A DNA stretch of 64,000 nt from an uncultured Chitinophagaceae bacterium. GTDB taxonomy: Bacteria; Bacteroidota; Bacteroidia; Chitinophagales; Chitinophagaceae. A program made the translations under genes and the position numbers. The DNA lies in assembly GCA_936908745.1 (NCBI GenBank), contig CAKZFX010000010.1:1-64000 (forward strand), written 5' to 3'. Positions 26,226-34,486 of the stretch are shown here, piece after piece. The notes beneath the pieces were generated by a model, which saw nothing but the letters and a program-made list of their open reading frames with translations, searched no databases and was not told where the DNA came from. Within the stretch, counting starts at the first letter, position 1. Each line of letters begins with the position of its first letter.

Positions 26226-26270
26226 AAAAGGTATGCGGCTGCCCAACAGCCGTGTACCTTTTTTATTTTT
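26226..26270 (+). terminator. Terminator after the SusC-SusD-LamG unit, PUL 2
   Basis: AAAGGTATGCGGCTG (26227-26241) pairs with CAGCCGTGTACCTTT (26247-26261), with two mismatches and a 5-nt loop, then a long T run. Same place in the gene order as the terminator at 10781 in PUL 1. Confidence 0.88.
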
Positions 26271-26281
26271 GGTAAAATAAT

Positions 26282-27661
26282 ATGGTCATGAAACAACTCC
26301 TATACAGTTTACTGCTGCTCGGCGCTTTTGCCTGTTCGGGTTCAAAAAAATCAAAAACGGGAAATGTGGATGTAAAATTTGCGTCTGCTGCTGATGAAAC
26401 AATATTTAATGATGTGCAGAAAGGAACATTTGAATACTTCTGGGAGGGTGCAGAGCCGGTAAGCGGCCTGGCAAGAGAACGTTTTCATGTTGACAATAAC
26501 TACCCGCAAAACGATAAAAATGTAGTTACCAGCGGCGGCGCCGGCTTTGGTGTGATGGCGTTGCTGGTGGGCATTGAACGGAAATTTATTTCCCGTGAAG
26601 CAGGTCTGCAGCGGTTGGAAAAAATTGTAAACTTTTTAGAAACAGCCGATCGTTTTCACGGCGTATGGCCGCATTGGTGGAATGGTGAAACAGGAAAAAC
26701 AAAACCATTCAGCCGTTATGATGACGGTGGTGATTTGGTGGAAAGTTCTTTTATGATACAAGGATTGCTTTGTGTACGTCAATACTTTCAAAATGGAAAT
26801 GAAAGGGAAAAAGCATTGGCTGCAAGAGCGGACAAACTGTGGAAGGAAGTGGAATTTGACTGGTACCGCAATGGTAAAAATGTACTGTACTGGCATTGGA
26901 GCCCCAACAATGGCTGGAGAATGAACTTTGCAGTGCATGGTTACAATGAATGTTTAATTATGTATGTGCTGGCGGCCTCGTCACCTACGCATGGCGTGCC
27001 TGCTGAAGTATATCATGAAGGCTGGGCCGAAAATGGAAAAATAAATGAAGTGCATAAACCGGAAGGCATCGCTGCTAACTTTCCTTATAAACTGCAAATG
27101 AAACACCAGGGCGATGCATACAACGGCGGCCCGCTGTTCTGGGCGCATTACTCTTACTTAGGTTTGGACCCGCGAGGATTGAAAGATAAATATGCCGACT
27201 ACTGGAAAGAAAATGTAAACCAGGCCCTGATCAACTACCAATGGTGTGTTGACAATCCAAAAAAATTCAAAGGCTATGGCGCCAACAGCTGGGGGTTGAC
27301 TTCCAGCTACTCTGTAAGAGGGTATGCCGGTCATGCGCCACAAACGGACAGAGACCTCGGTGTTATTTCTCCTACGGCTGCGTTGTCATCATTTCCTTAT
27401 ACGCCGGAGCAGTCAATGGCGGCCATGAAACATTGGTACACCGATATGAAACCCAAACTCTGGGGCCCTTATGGTTTCTATGATGCATTCAGCGAAACAG
27501 ACAACTGGTTCAAGCCACATTATTTAGCTATTGACCAGGGACCGATTGTAGTAATGATGGAAAACTACCGCAGCGGATTGATCTGGAACTTATTTATGAG
27601 CTGCCCCGAAATAAAAACAGGATTAAAAAAACTGGGCTTTGAAAGCCCGCATGTTAAATAA
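26282..27661 (+). CDS. GH144-type beta-glucanase, single-domain form
   Basis: Lipoprotein of 459 residues, Cys18 as lipidation site (FAC), then directly the GH144 (alpha/alpha)6-barrel (about 38-459): GTFEYFWEGAEPVSGLARER, VLYWHWSPNNGWRMN, HGYNECLIMYVLAASSPTHG and SFPYTPEQSMAAMKHWY. It aligns along its length with the catalytic part of 12353-14020 but has no Ig-like module. Endo-beta-1,2-glucanase activity is the family precedent; that this one cuts differently from the first copy is only a possibility. The esterase gene begins 5 bp downstream. Confidence 0.9.
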   Translation: MVMKQLLYSLLLLGAFACSGSKKSKTGNVDVKFASAADETIFNDVQKGTFEYFWEGAEPVSGLARERFHVDNNYPQNDKNVVTSGGAGFGVMALLVGIERKFISREAGLQRLEKIVNFLETADRFHGVWPHWWNGETGKTKPFSRYDDGGDLVESSFMIQGLLCVRQYFQNGNEREKALAARADKLWKEVEFDWYRNGKNVLYWHWSPNNGWRMNFAVHGYNECLIMYVLAASSPTHGVPAEVYHEGWAENGKINEVHKPEGIAANFPYKLQMKHQGDAYNGGPLFWAHYSYLGLDPRGLKDKYADYWKENVNQALINYQWCVDNPKKFKGYGANSWGLTSSYSVRGYAGHAPQTDRDLGVISPTAALSSFPYTPEQSMAAMKHWYTDMKPKLWGPYGFYDAFSETDNWFKPHYLAIDQGPIVVMMENYRSGLIWNLFMSCPEIKTGLKKLGFESPHVK

Positions 27662-27666
27662 TACCT

Positions 27667-28446
27667 ATGAAACGTTTATTGCTTTTACTCTTCGTAGCTT
27701 CTTTCGCACCTGTTTTACATGCGCAGGATACAGATCTCTTTGAAAAAAAATGGCTGGTGCAAGGGGCAGACACTTTGCCCTATCGTGTGTTGTTGCCCAA
27801 AGACTATGACAGTACGAAAAAATATCCCGTTGTTTTCTTCCTGCATGGCGCCGGTGAAAGAGGAAGGGACAATCAAAAACAACTGGTACATGGTTCCAAA
27901 CTATTTCTGAAAGACGAAACAAGAGACAACTATAAAGCGATTGTTATTTTCCCGCAATGCCCGGCAACCGACTATTGGAGCAATGTCTTGCGCCTGCATG
28001 ATGATAAGGGAAAACGCAACTTTGAATTTTTGGCAGATGGCAATCCCACGGGTGCGATGACACTCTTACAGGAACTTGTGAAATATGTATTGCAGCAATA
28101 CCCGGTAAACAACAAGCAGATCTATGCGGCCGGTTTATCTATGGGCGGCATGGGCACATTTGAATTGGTAAGACGTATGCCCGGCACGTTTGCCGCTGCT
28201 ATTCCTATTTGTGGCGGTGCAAATACGGCTACCGCCAAACAACTAAAGAAAACAAAATGGTGGGTGTTTCATGGTGGCAAAGACGATGTGGTGCCGCCGC
28301 ATCATTCTGAAAACATGGTGGCTGCTTTGAAAAAAGCAGGCGCAACGGTGAAATTCACATTATTTCCCAACGCCAATCACAATAGCTGGGACCCGGCTTT
28401 TGCGGAGCCAGCATTACTTTCATGGCTATTTTCGCAGCATAAATAA
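27667..28446 (+). CDS. Exported alpha/beta-hydrolase, carbohydrate esterase-like
   Basis: Protein of 259 residues with a signal peptide (cleaved near HAQ, 18-20). Alpha/beta-hydrolase fold of the phospholipase/carboxylesterase and CE1-like kind: oxyanion-region HGAGERG, nucleophile Ser158 in GLSMGG, acid Asp206 or Asp207 in GGKDDVVPP, and His238 in NANHNSWD. It could deacylate a decorated glycan before or after GH144 cleavage, which would imply an esterified substrate. Substrate not determinable from sequence. It lies 5 bp after GH144 and 4 bp before the HAD gene. Confidence 0.85.
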   Translation: MKRLLLLLFVASFAPVLHAQDTDLFEKKWLVQGADTLPYRVLLPKDYDSTKKYPVVFFLHGAGERGRDNQKQLVHGSKLFLKDETRDNYKAIVIFPQCPATDYWSNVLRLHDDKGKRNFEFLADGNPTGAMTLLQELVKYVLQQYPVNNKQIYAAGLSMGGMGTFELVRRMPGTFAAAIPICGGANTATAKQLKKTKWWVFHGGKDDVVPPHHSENMVAALKKAGATVKFTLFPNANHNSWDPAFAEPALLSWLFSQHK

Positions 28447-28450
28447 GGAA

Positions 28451-29068
28451 ATGAAAATTGAAGCTATTGTTTTTGACCTCGGCGGCGTACTGATCAATCT
28501 TGACTTTACCAAAACAGCCAAAGCCTTTGAAGCCCTGGGCGTCAAAAACTTTGATGACTACTTTACACAGTTTCATGCGCATCCGTTGTTCAAACAACTG
28601 GAAGTGGGCAATGTGATCGGCAACGACTTTTATGATGAGCTGCGGCGAACAGCTGAAATAGAGGCCAGCAACGAAGAAATAGACAAGGCATGGAACGCTA
28701 TGCTACTCGATTTCCCTAAAAACAGGATTGAAAAACTGGCGCAACTGAAAAAAGACTACCGCCTTTTCCTGTTCAGCAATACCAATGCAATTCACCACGC
28801 CGCTTTTCATACCATCTTCCGCAATGAATTTGGTTATCACTTTGACGAACTCTTTGAAAAAGCATGGTATTCGCATTTAATAGAACAGCGCAAACCTGAT
28901 CAACAAGCATTTGAATACATTATCCGCGATGCGGACTTAAACGCAGGCGCCACATTATTTCTCGATGATACATTTCCCAATATTGATGCGGCAAAACGGG
29001 CAGGATTGCAGGCAGCGCTGGTGACAAAAGAAGACGACGTGGTCCGCCTTTTGGATCAACGGCTGTAA
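28451..29068 (+). CDS. HAD superfamily phosphatase (subfamily IA)
   Basis: Cytoplasmic hydrolase of 205 residues. Motif I is FDLGGVL (nucleophile Asp9; Gly replaces the second Asp, common in this branch), motif II LFSNTN, motif III Lys in RKPDQQAFE and motif IV FLDDTFPNID. The ATG at 28451 follows AAGGAA and the esterase stop by 4 bp, so it is likely read with PUL 2; a sugar-phosphate role would fit but is not proven. An upstream in-frame ATG at 28400 lies inside the esterase gene and is not preferred. Confidence 0.88.
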   Translation: MKIEAIVFDLGGVLINLDFTKTAKAFEALGVKNFDDYFTQFHAHPLFKQLEVGNVIGNDFYDELRRTAEIEASNEEIDKAWNAMLLDFPKNRIEKLAQLKKDYRLFLFSNTNAIHHAAFHTIFRNEFGYHFDELFEKAWYSHLIEQRKPDQQAFEYIIRDADLNAGATLFLDDTFPNIDAAKRAGLQAALVTKEDDVVRLLDQRL

Positions 29069-29308
29069 TTACTTAACTTCCTCAAAATCAATATAATCAC
29101 CGGCGGCAGCCTTGGGCGTGACGGGTTGGGTTCCGGCAGATGGGTTATTATATTGCTGCTGCTGTTGCTGGAACTGTTCATTCATCTTATCCTGCATTTC
29201 CCTGAAGCCTTTTTTAAAACGCCTGCTTGCCATGTAAACCGGGATCACCAGTTTAAAGACAAATACATACCCGATGTACAACAGGAAGGCATACAATACG
29301 TACTTCAT
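29069..29308 (-). CDS. DUF4834 family small membrane protein
   Basis: Protein of 79 residues. One membrane helix (about 3-25, YVLYAFLLYIGYVFVFKLVIP), a basic stretch (SRRFKKGFREMQDKMNEQFQ), a Gln run and a disordered tail ending in DYIDFEEVK. This matches the DUF4834 family found in Bacteroidota, often near rimP/nusA as here. Function unknown. Convergent with the HAD gene with no gap. Confidence 0.8.
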   Translation of the reverse strand: MKYVLYAFLLYIGYVFVFKLVIPVYMASRRFKKGFREMQDKMNEQFQQQQQQYNNPSAGTQPVTPKAAAGDYIDFEEVK

Positions 29309-29419
29309 ACTGTAAAGGTAAAAAGATATGGCGGCAGCCTGCCCCGTTTTTGGTGCTCTTTACCGAAATCTTAACCGGATTTTCATCGAAATCGACCGTA
29401 AAACACCCAAAAAAACGAA

Positions 29420-29458
29420 TTCTCCGTGGTTTTCCGTTTCTCCGTGTTCCTCTGTGGC
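29420..29458. repeat. CTCCGTG/CTCTGTGG word repeat
   Basis: Direct, degenerate repeats of the words TCCGTGG, TCCGTTTC, TCCGTGTTCC and TCTGTGG in the gap before rimP. They resemble a single arm of the hairpin element at 53599-53695. Confidence 0.4.
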
Positions 29459-29473
29459 CCAGCCTTCTCAATA

Positions 29474-29506
29474 TTTGGGAGATTACGTGTAAATACCGTA
29501 TATTTG
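29474..29506 (+). promoter_or_regulatory. Promoter of rimP-nusA-infB (-33/-7)
   Basis: TTTG at 29474-29477, 21 bp, then TATATTTG at 29499-29506. Both boxes match the Bacteroidota housekeeping consensus exactly. The rimP ATG is 55 nt beyond. Confidence 0.8.
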
Positions 29507-29561
29507 CATCGGAAAAAGCAAACAGAAGGGAACGGAAGCGTTCCCTTCTTCTATTTAGCAC

Positions 29562-30032
29562 ATGGAAAATCAGTCACAAATTGAGGCGCTGACGCAAAAA
29601 GTGGAGGCTTTAATAGCCCCCGAACCTGGTTTTTTCCTGGTGGAGCTGCGGATCAAGCCTACAAACAATATAAAAGTGTTCATTGATGCGGACGCCGGTA
29701 TCAGTATCGACAAGCTGGTGCAACTGAACCGCAAATTGTATAAGGAACTGGAAGAAGGCAACTTTTACCCGAATGGTGACTTTTCACTCGAAGTGTCATC
29801 GCCGGGGCTGGATGAACCGCTGAAAATGTTTCGCCAGTACAAAAAGAACATCGGCCGTTACGTGGAAGTGCTGCTGAACGAAGGACAGAAAATCGAAGGA
29901 AAACTGACCGCCGCCGACGAAAACGAAGTGATGATCGAAGAAGAAAAGGGAAAGAATAAGAAAAAAGAGATAGTGCAACACACTATTGCTTTTTCAGCAA
30001 TAAAAGCGACGAAAATTCAAATCAAATTTTAA
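29562..30032 (+). CDS. rimP: Ribosome maturation factor RimP
   Basis: Cytoplasmic 30S assembly factor of 156 residues. The N-terminal alpha/beta domain (about 5-82) includes VFIDADAGISIDKLVQLNR and LEVSSPGLDEPL; the C-terminal SH3-like domain (about 85-156) includes a Lys-rich loop. First gene of the conserved rimP-nusA-infB cluster, under the promoter at 29474-29506. Gap to nusA 92 bp. Confidence 0.96.
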   Translation: MENQSQIEALTQKVEALIAPEPGFFLVELRIKPTNNIKVFIDADAGISIDKLVQLNRKLYKELEEGNFYPNGDFSLEVSSPGLDEPLKMFRQYKKNIGRYVEVLLNEGQKIEGKLTAADENEVMIEEEKGKNKKKEIVQHTIAFSAIKATKIQIKF

Positions 30033-30124
30033 AGTCAACAAAATTTAAATCAAATTCTGATTGCAACCGGCAGACGGCCATAAACCTGCTCCCGCAATCC
30101 CAAAAACAGTAAATATTATGAGCT

Positions 30125-31372
30125 ATGGCAAGTATTAACTTAATCGAGGCCTTCCAGGAATTTAAAGATGCGGAAAACATTGACCGCCCTACCATGATGA
30201 AAGTCGTGGAAGACGTCTTTAAAACATTGTTGCGTAAGAAATACGGTAGTGATGAGAACTTTGATGTGATCGTAAACGCAGAAAAAGGTGACCTGGAGAT
30301 CATCCGCCGCCGGATGATCGTGGAAGACGGGCAGGTAGAAGATCCGCTGGCGCAAATCGGCTATACCGATGCTGTGAAAATAGAGCCTGACTTTGAAGTA
30401 GGTGAAGAACTGTACCAGGAGATCGACCTCTACGACTTTGGCCGTCGTGCTATTTTGGCTGCCAAGCAAACCCTTGCCAGCCGTATCAGCGATTTGAAGA
30501 AAAATGTATTGGCGAAGAAATATGCCGACAGGATCGGTGAAATCATCAGTGCAGAAGTATACCAGGTTTGGAAAAAAGAGATTTTGCTGCTGGATGAGGA
30601 AGGAAACGAACTGATTTTGCCAAAAAGCGAGCAAATACCACAGGACTACTTTAAAAAAGGAGAAAATATCCGTGCGGTGGTGAGAAAAGTGGACATGAAA
30701 AATAACAGCCCGGTAATTATTTTGTCCAGAACTTCGCCTGACTTTTTGGCTAAGTTATTGGAGATAGAAGTTCCTGAAATTTTTGATGGCCTCATTGTTA
30801 TCAAAAAAATTGTGAGAGATCCGGGAGAAAGAGCTAAAGTTGCGGTTGAATCATATGACGACCGCATTGACCCGGTAGGTGCCTGTGTAGGTATGAAAGG
30901 AAGCCGCATCCACGGTATCGTTAGAGAATTGAAGAATGAAAATATAGATGTCATCAACTGGACAAGTAATATCCAGTTATTGATACAACGTTCACTCACT
31001 CCTGCCAAAATCACCAGCATGGAGCTCGACCAGGAAAAAAGCCACGCCAATGTTTACCTCAAGCCCGACCAGGTTTCCCTTGCTATCGGACGTCGTGGAG
31101 TAAATATCAAACTGGCCAGTGAACTGACCGGGTTTGAACTCGATGTTTACAGGGATACAGAAGAAGTCGAAGAAGGCTTCGATATTGACCTGGATGAATT
31201 TAGCGATGAGATCGAGACCTGGGTTATTGATGAGTTCAAGCGTATCGGTTGCGATACCGGCCGCAGCATACTCAAACTGACCCCGGAAGAGCTGGAAAGA
31301 AGAACAGACCTGGAAAAAGAAACAATCGCAGACGTGAGAAGGATATTGCAGGAAGAATTTGAAAAAGAATAA
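30125..31372 (+). CDS. nusA: Transcription elongation/termination factor NusA
   Basis: RNA polymerase-bound factor of 415 residues. N-terminal domain (about 1-130), S1 domain (about 135-205), and the two KH domains (about 210-345) with VGACVGMKGSRIHGIVREL and LAIGRRGVNIKLASELTG. A short acidic C-terminal part follows with a helix-hairpin-like end, as in other Bacteroidota. Start ATG at 30125; an ATG seen at 30118 is out of frame. Separated from infB by a palindromic spacer. Confidence 0.97.
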   Translation: MASINLIEAFQEFKDAENIDRPTMMKVVEDVFKTLLRKKYGSDENFDVIVNAEKGDLEIIRRRMIVEDGQVEDPLAQIGYTDAVKIEPDFEVGEELYQEIDLYDFGRRAILAAKQTLASRISDLKKNVLAKKYADRIGEIISAEVYQVWKKEILLLDEEGNELILPKSEQIPQDYFKKGENIRAVVRKVDMKNNSPVIILSRTSPDFLAKLLEIEVPEIFDGLIVIKKIVRDPGERAKVAVESYDDRIDPVGACVGMKGSRIHGIVRELKNENIDVINWTSNIQLLIQRSLTPAKITSMELDQEKSHANVYLKPDQVSLAIGRRGVNIKLASELTGFELDVYRDTEEVEEGFDIDLDEFSDEIETWVIDEFKRIGCDTGRSILKLTPEELERRTDLEKETIADVRRILQEEFEKE

Positions 31373-31374
31373 AG

Positions 31375-31455
31375 AAAATGTGCAGATGTGAAAATGTGAG
31401 GATGAGCAAATGGTCATCATTCCCACATTTCCCACATTCATCACATTTCCACATT
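31375..31455. repeat. AATGTG/CACATT word repeat, long hairpin between nusA and infB
   Basis: Left arm 31375-31405 is built of AAATGTG-like words and the right arm 31414-31455 of their complements (CACATTT, CACATT), with a loop of about 8 nt. It fills nearly the whole 98-bp gap. In RNA it would fold into a long imperfect stem inside the operon transcript. Confidence 0.6.
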
Positions 31456-31470
31456 AATTAAAAAATCTGA

Positions 31471-34365
31471 ATGGCAGAATTAAAACTTCCAAGATTACTG
31501 GCAGCCGCCAAAGAATTTAACATCGGGCAGGACACTTTAGTGGAGTTCCTGGCAGGGAAAGGTTTTTCCCGTGACGATCTGAAAGCAACTTCCAAGTTGT
31601 CGGAAGATATGTATCGGTCCCTGCAACAGGAGTTTCAGCAGGACAAAGCTGCAAAGCTGAAAAGTGACCTTGTTGACTTGCCTAAAGGTGCTGCGGCTGA
31701 AGCCAAAAAGAAAAAAGAAGAAGAAGAGATCGTTTTCAAAAAAGAAGAAAAGAAAGCTGCCAAAAAAGAAGAGCCGGTAAAAGAAGAACCGGTAGTGGAA
31801 GCGCCTCCTGCTCCTGTGGTGGAAGAAGTAAAAGAAGAGCCGAAGAAGGAAAAAGAAGAGGAAGTGGTGAAGCTGGAAGCTCCCGAAATTGAAAAACCCA
31901 AAGTGGTTGACAAAATCGATCTTTCTGCCATCGATTCATCTACAAGACCGAAAAAGACAGCGAAGAAAAAAGAAGAACCGGTAGTTGAAGCGCCAAAAGA
32001 AGAAAAACCTGTTGTAGCAGCCGAAGAAGCGCCAAAGAAAAAAGTAAAAAAACAGGAAGAAGAAAAACCGGTTGTAGAAGAGAAGCCAAAACAGGAAGAA
32101 GTGGCACCCGTGCAGCAACAACCTGCTACGGAAGAAGAAGCGCCTGCTGTTATTGAAAACATTGAAGTAGAAAAACTGACCGGCCCGAAAATCTTAGGAA
32201 AAATCGACCTGCCGGTGGATAGCGATACAAGACCTAAAAAAGACGAGAAGAGACAGCGCAAGCGTATTCCTATCACTAAAAAAGACAGCAAACCTCCTAT
32301 CCAGGACAAAGGCCAGGGCGGTGGCGGCGGCTTCAATCGCCAGGACAACCGTGGCAGAGGCGGCATGGCTGGTGGCGGTGGCAATCGCAGGGGAGGCCAT
32401 CATGGCGGTAACGCTGGTGGCGGTGGTCGCAGGGAAGACAAACTGATCGACGAAAAAGAAATTCAACGGAAAATACAGGAAACGCAGGCCAAACTTTCTG
32501 GCGGCGGTGGTAGAGGCAAGGGCATGAAAGCCAAAATGCGTCGTGAAAAACGCCAGGAAATGGCCGACGCAATGGGCAACAATACCGATGATAACAAACT
32601 GCAGGTAACAGAATACATCAGCGTAAGTGAATTAGCGAGCCTGATGGATGTAAGCTTTGTGGAAGTGATCAGTAAATGTATGGGCCTGGGTATCATGGTG
32701 TCTGTAAACCAGCGCCTGGATGCCGAAGTAATCGAACTGGTGGCCAGCGAATTTGGCTTTGATGTTGAGTTTATCGACATGGAAAAGCAAATGGAAATGG
32801 AGGAAGAAGAGGATGATGAGGACACAGAAGAAGAATTGCAGCCTCGTTCGCCGATCGTTACGATCATGGGTCACGTTGACCATGGTAAAACATCCTTGCT
32901 TGACTATATCCGTAGTGCCAATGTGGTAGCCGGTGAGGCCGGTGGTATCACACAGCACGTAGGTGCTTACCAGGTGGACCTTGCAAATGGCAAACAGATC
33001 ACTTTCTTAGATACACCGGGTCACGAAGCGTTTACCGCGATGCGTGCAAGGGGTGCTAAGGTGACGGATATTGCAGTAATTGTAATTGCGGCGGATGATG
33101 CGGTGATGCCACAAACCCGTGAGGCTATCAGCCACGCACAGGCGGCAGGTGTACCGATGATCTTTGCGATCAACAAAATCGATAAAGACGGAGCCAATCC
33201 GCAAAAGATATACGAGCAGTTGTCAGGTATGAACTTATTGGTGGAAGAATGGGGTGGTAAATACCAGAGCCAGGAAATCGCTGCCAAAAAAGGACTGAAC
33301 ATCGACAAATTGCTGGAAAAAATATTGCTTGAAGCTGAATTGCTGGAACTGAAAGCGAACCCTGACCGTGAAGCCAGCGGTACCATTATCGAAGCTTCAT
33401 TGGACAAAGGCCGTGGTTACGTAGCTACCGTACTGGTAGAAAACGGGACATTGCGTGCCGGCGACCTGGTGGTGAGTGGTCAGCACTTTGGTCGTGTGAA
33501 AGCAATGTTTAACGAAAGAAACAAACGCGAAGAAGCGGCAGGCCCTGCTGCACCGGCAGTTATCTTAGGCTTGAATGGCGCACCACAAGCGGGTGAGAAA
33601 TTCAAAGTGTACGAAGATGAAGCGGATGCAAAAGAGATTGCCAACCGTCGTGCACAGATCCTGAGAGAACAAGGTATCAGGGCGAAAAAACATATTACGC
33701 TGGATGAGATCGGTCGCCGCCTGGCACTGGGCAACTTTAAAGAACTGAACGTGATCATCAAAGGTGACGTGGACGGTTCGGTGGAAGCCCTGAGTGACTC
33801 TTTACAAAAACTTTCTACAGAGGAAATCGCTGTAAGAGTATTGCTGAAAGGTGTGGGCCAGATTTCTGAAAGTGATGTGGTACTGGCAACAGCTTCTGAT
33901 GCAGTGATCATCGGCTTTAACGTCCGTCCTTCTGCACAGGCCAACCGCCTGGCAGAAACCGAAGGCGTGGAAATCAAGCTTTACTCTATCATCTACACGG
34001 CGATCGACGAGATCCGCAGTGCGATGGAAGGGATGCTGGAGCCGAAAATGCAGGAGAAAATTGTTGCCAACGTGGAAATCCGCGATGTATTCCGCTTTGA
34101 TAAGGCTATTGTGGCGGGTTGCTATGTAAAAGATGGTAAGATCAAACGTGACTCTAAGGTCCGCCTGATCAGGGACGGTATCGTGGTATATCCTGTGGGC
34201 GAAGGTGCTGTGGCTGAACTGGCTTCTTTGAAACGTTTCAAAGACGATGTAAAAGAGGTGCAGGCAGGTATGGAGTGCGGTTTGACCATCAAGAACTACA
34301 GCGACGTCAAAGTAGGCGATATCGTGGAAGCCTACGAAGAAGAAGAAGTAAAAAGAACATTATAA
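31471..34365 (+). CDS. infB: Translation initiation factor IF-2
   Basis: GTPase of 964 residues that places initiator tRNA on the ribosome. A short IF2_N helix bundle (about 1-55) is followed by a very long Lys/Glu/Val/Pro-rich tract (about 65-235), a Gly/Arg-rich stretch (about 285-330), a second IF2_N-like segment (about 375-435), and then the G domain with G1 GHVDHGKT at 467-474, DTPGHEAF and NKID. Domains II to IV complete it. Length is within the Bacteroidota range. A hairpin at 34373-34392 follows. Confidence 0.97.
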   Translation: MAELKLPRLLAAAKEFNIGQDTLVEFLAGKGFSRDDLKATSKLSEDMYRSLQQEFQQDKAAKLKSDLVDLPKGAAAEAKKKKEEEEIVFKKEEKKAAKKEEPVKEEPVVEAPPAPVVEEVKEEPKKEKEEEVVKLEAPEIEKPKVVDKIDLSAIDSSTRPKKTAKKKEEPVVEAPKEEKPVVAAEEAPKKKVKKQEEEKPVVEEKPKQEEVAPVQQQPATEEEAPAVIENIEVEKLTGPKILGKIDLPVDSDTRPKKDEKRQRKRIPITKKDSKPPIQDKGQGGGGGFNRQDNRGRGGMAGGGGNRRGGHHGGNAGGGGRREDKLIDEKEIQRKIQETQAKLSGGGGRGKGMKAKMRREKRQEMADAMGNNTDDNKLQVTEYISVSELASLMDVSFVEVISKCMGLGIMVSVNQRLDAEVIELVASEFGFDVEFIDMEKQMEMEEEEDDEDTEEELQPRSPIVTIMGHVDHGKTSLLDYIRSANVVAGEAGGITQHVGAYQVDLANGKQITFLDTPGHEAFTAMRARGAKVTDIAVIVIAADDAVMPQTREAISHAQAAGVPMIFAINKIDKDGANPQKIYEQLSGMNLLVEEWGGKYQSQEIAAKKGLNIDKLLEKILLEAELLELKANPDREASGTIIEASLDKGRGYVATVLVENGTLRAGDLVVSGQHFGRVKAMFNERNKREEAAGPAAPAVILGLNGAPQAGEKFKVYEDEADAKEIANRRAQILREQGIRAKKHITLDEIGRRLALGNFKELNVIIKGDVDGSVEALSDSLQKLSTEEIAVRVLLKGVGQISESDVVLATASDAVIIGFNVRPSAQANRLAETEGVEIKLYSIIYTAIDEIRSAMEGMLEPKMQEKIVANVEIRDVFRFDKAIVAGCYVKDGKIKRDSKVRLIRDGIVVYPVGEGAVAELASLKRFKDDVKEVQAGMECGLTIKNYSDVKVGDIVEAYEEEEVKRTL

Positions 34366-34372
34366 GATCGAT

Positions 34373-34397
34373 CAGGGCGGGTAACCGCCCTGTTATT
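34373..34397 (+). terminator. Possible terminator after infB
   Basis: CAGGGCGG (34373-34380), loop GTAA, CCGCCCTG (34385-34392), then TTATTTG. The stem is perfect but the T run is weak. Confidence 0.55.
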
Positions 34398-34473
34398 TGT
34401 CTGATAAGCCTGTTTTGCAGGCAAAATTTTGTTAAATACAAAGCCGCCTGTATCTCCGGGCGCAGGTGAAAAT

Positions 34474-34481
34474 TACTTTTG
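34474..34481 (+). promoter_or_regulatory. -7 box of the SurA-like gene, close to its start
   Basis: TACTTTTG matches TAnnTTTG exactly and ends 5 nt before the ATG at 34487, which predicts an mRNA with little or no leader. No clear -33 box is seen. Confidence 0.5.
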
Positions 34482-34486
34482 AGATC

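Noticed and set aside
29253..29561. Minus-strand open frame of 102 codons upstream of DUF4834
   Set aside because: It crosses the well-supported rimP promoter and a word repeat, is Arg-rich and has no recognisable domain.
31635..32384. Long antisense open frame (249 codons, rich in Pro, Ser and Phe) opposite infB
   Set aside because: It is the complement of the Lys/Glu/Gly low-complexity part of IF-2; the composition is an artefact of the sense codons and no start or family is supported.
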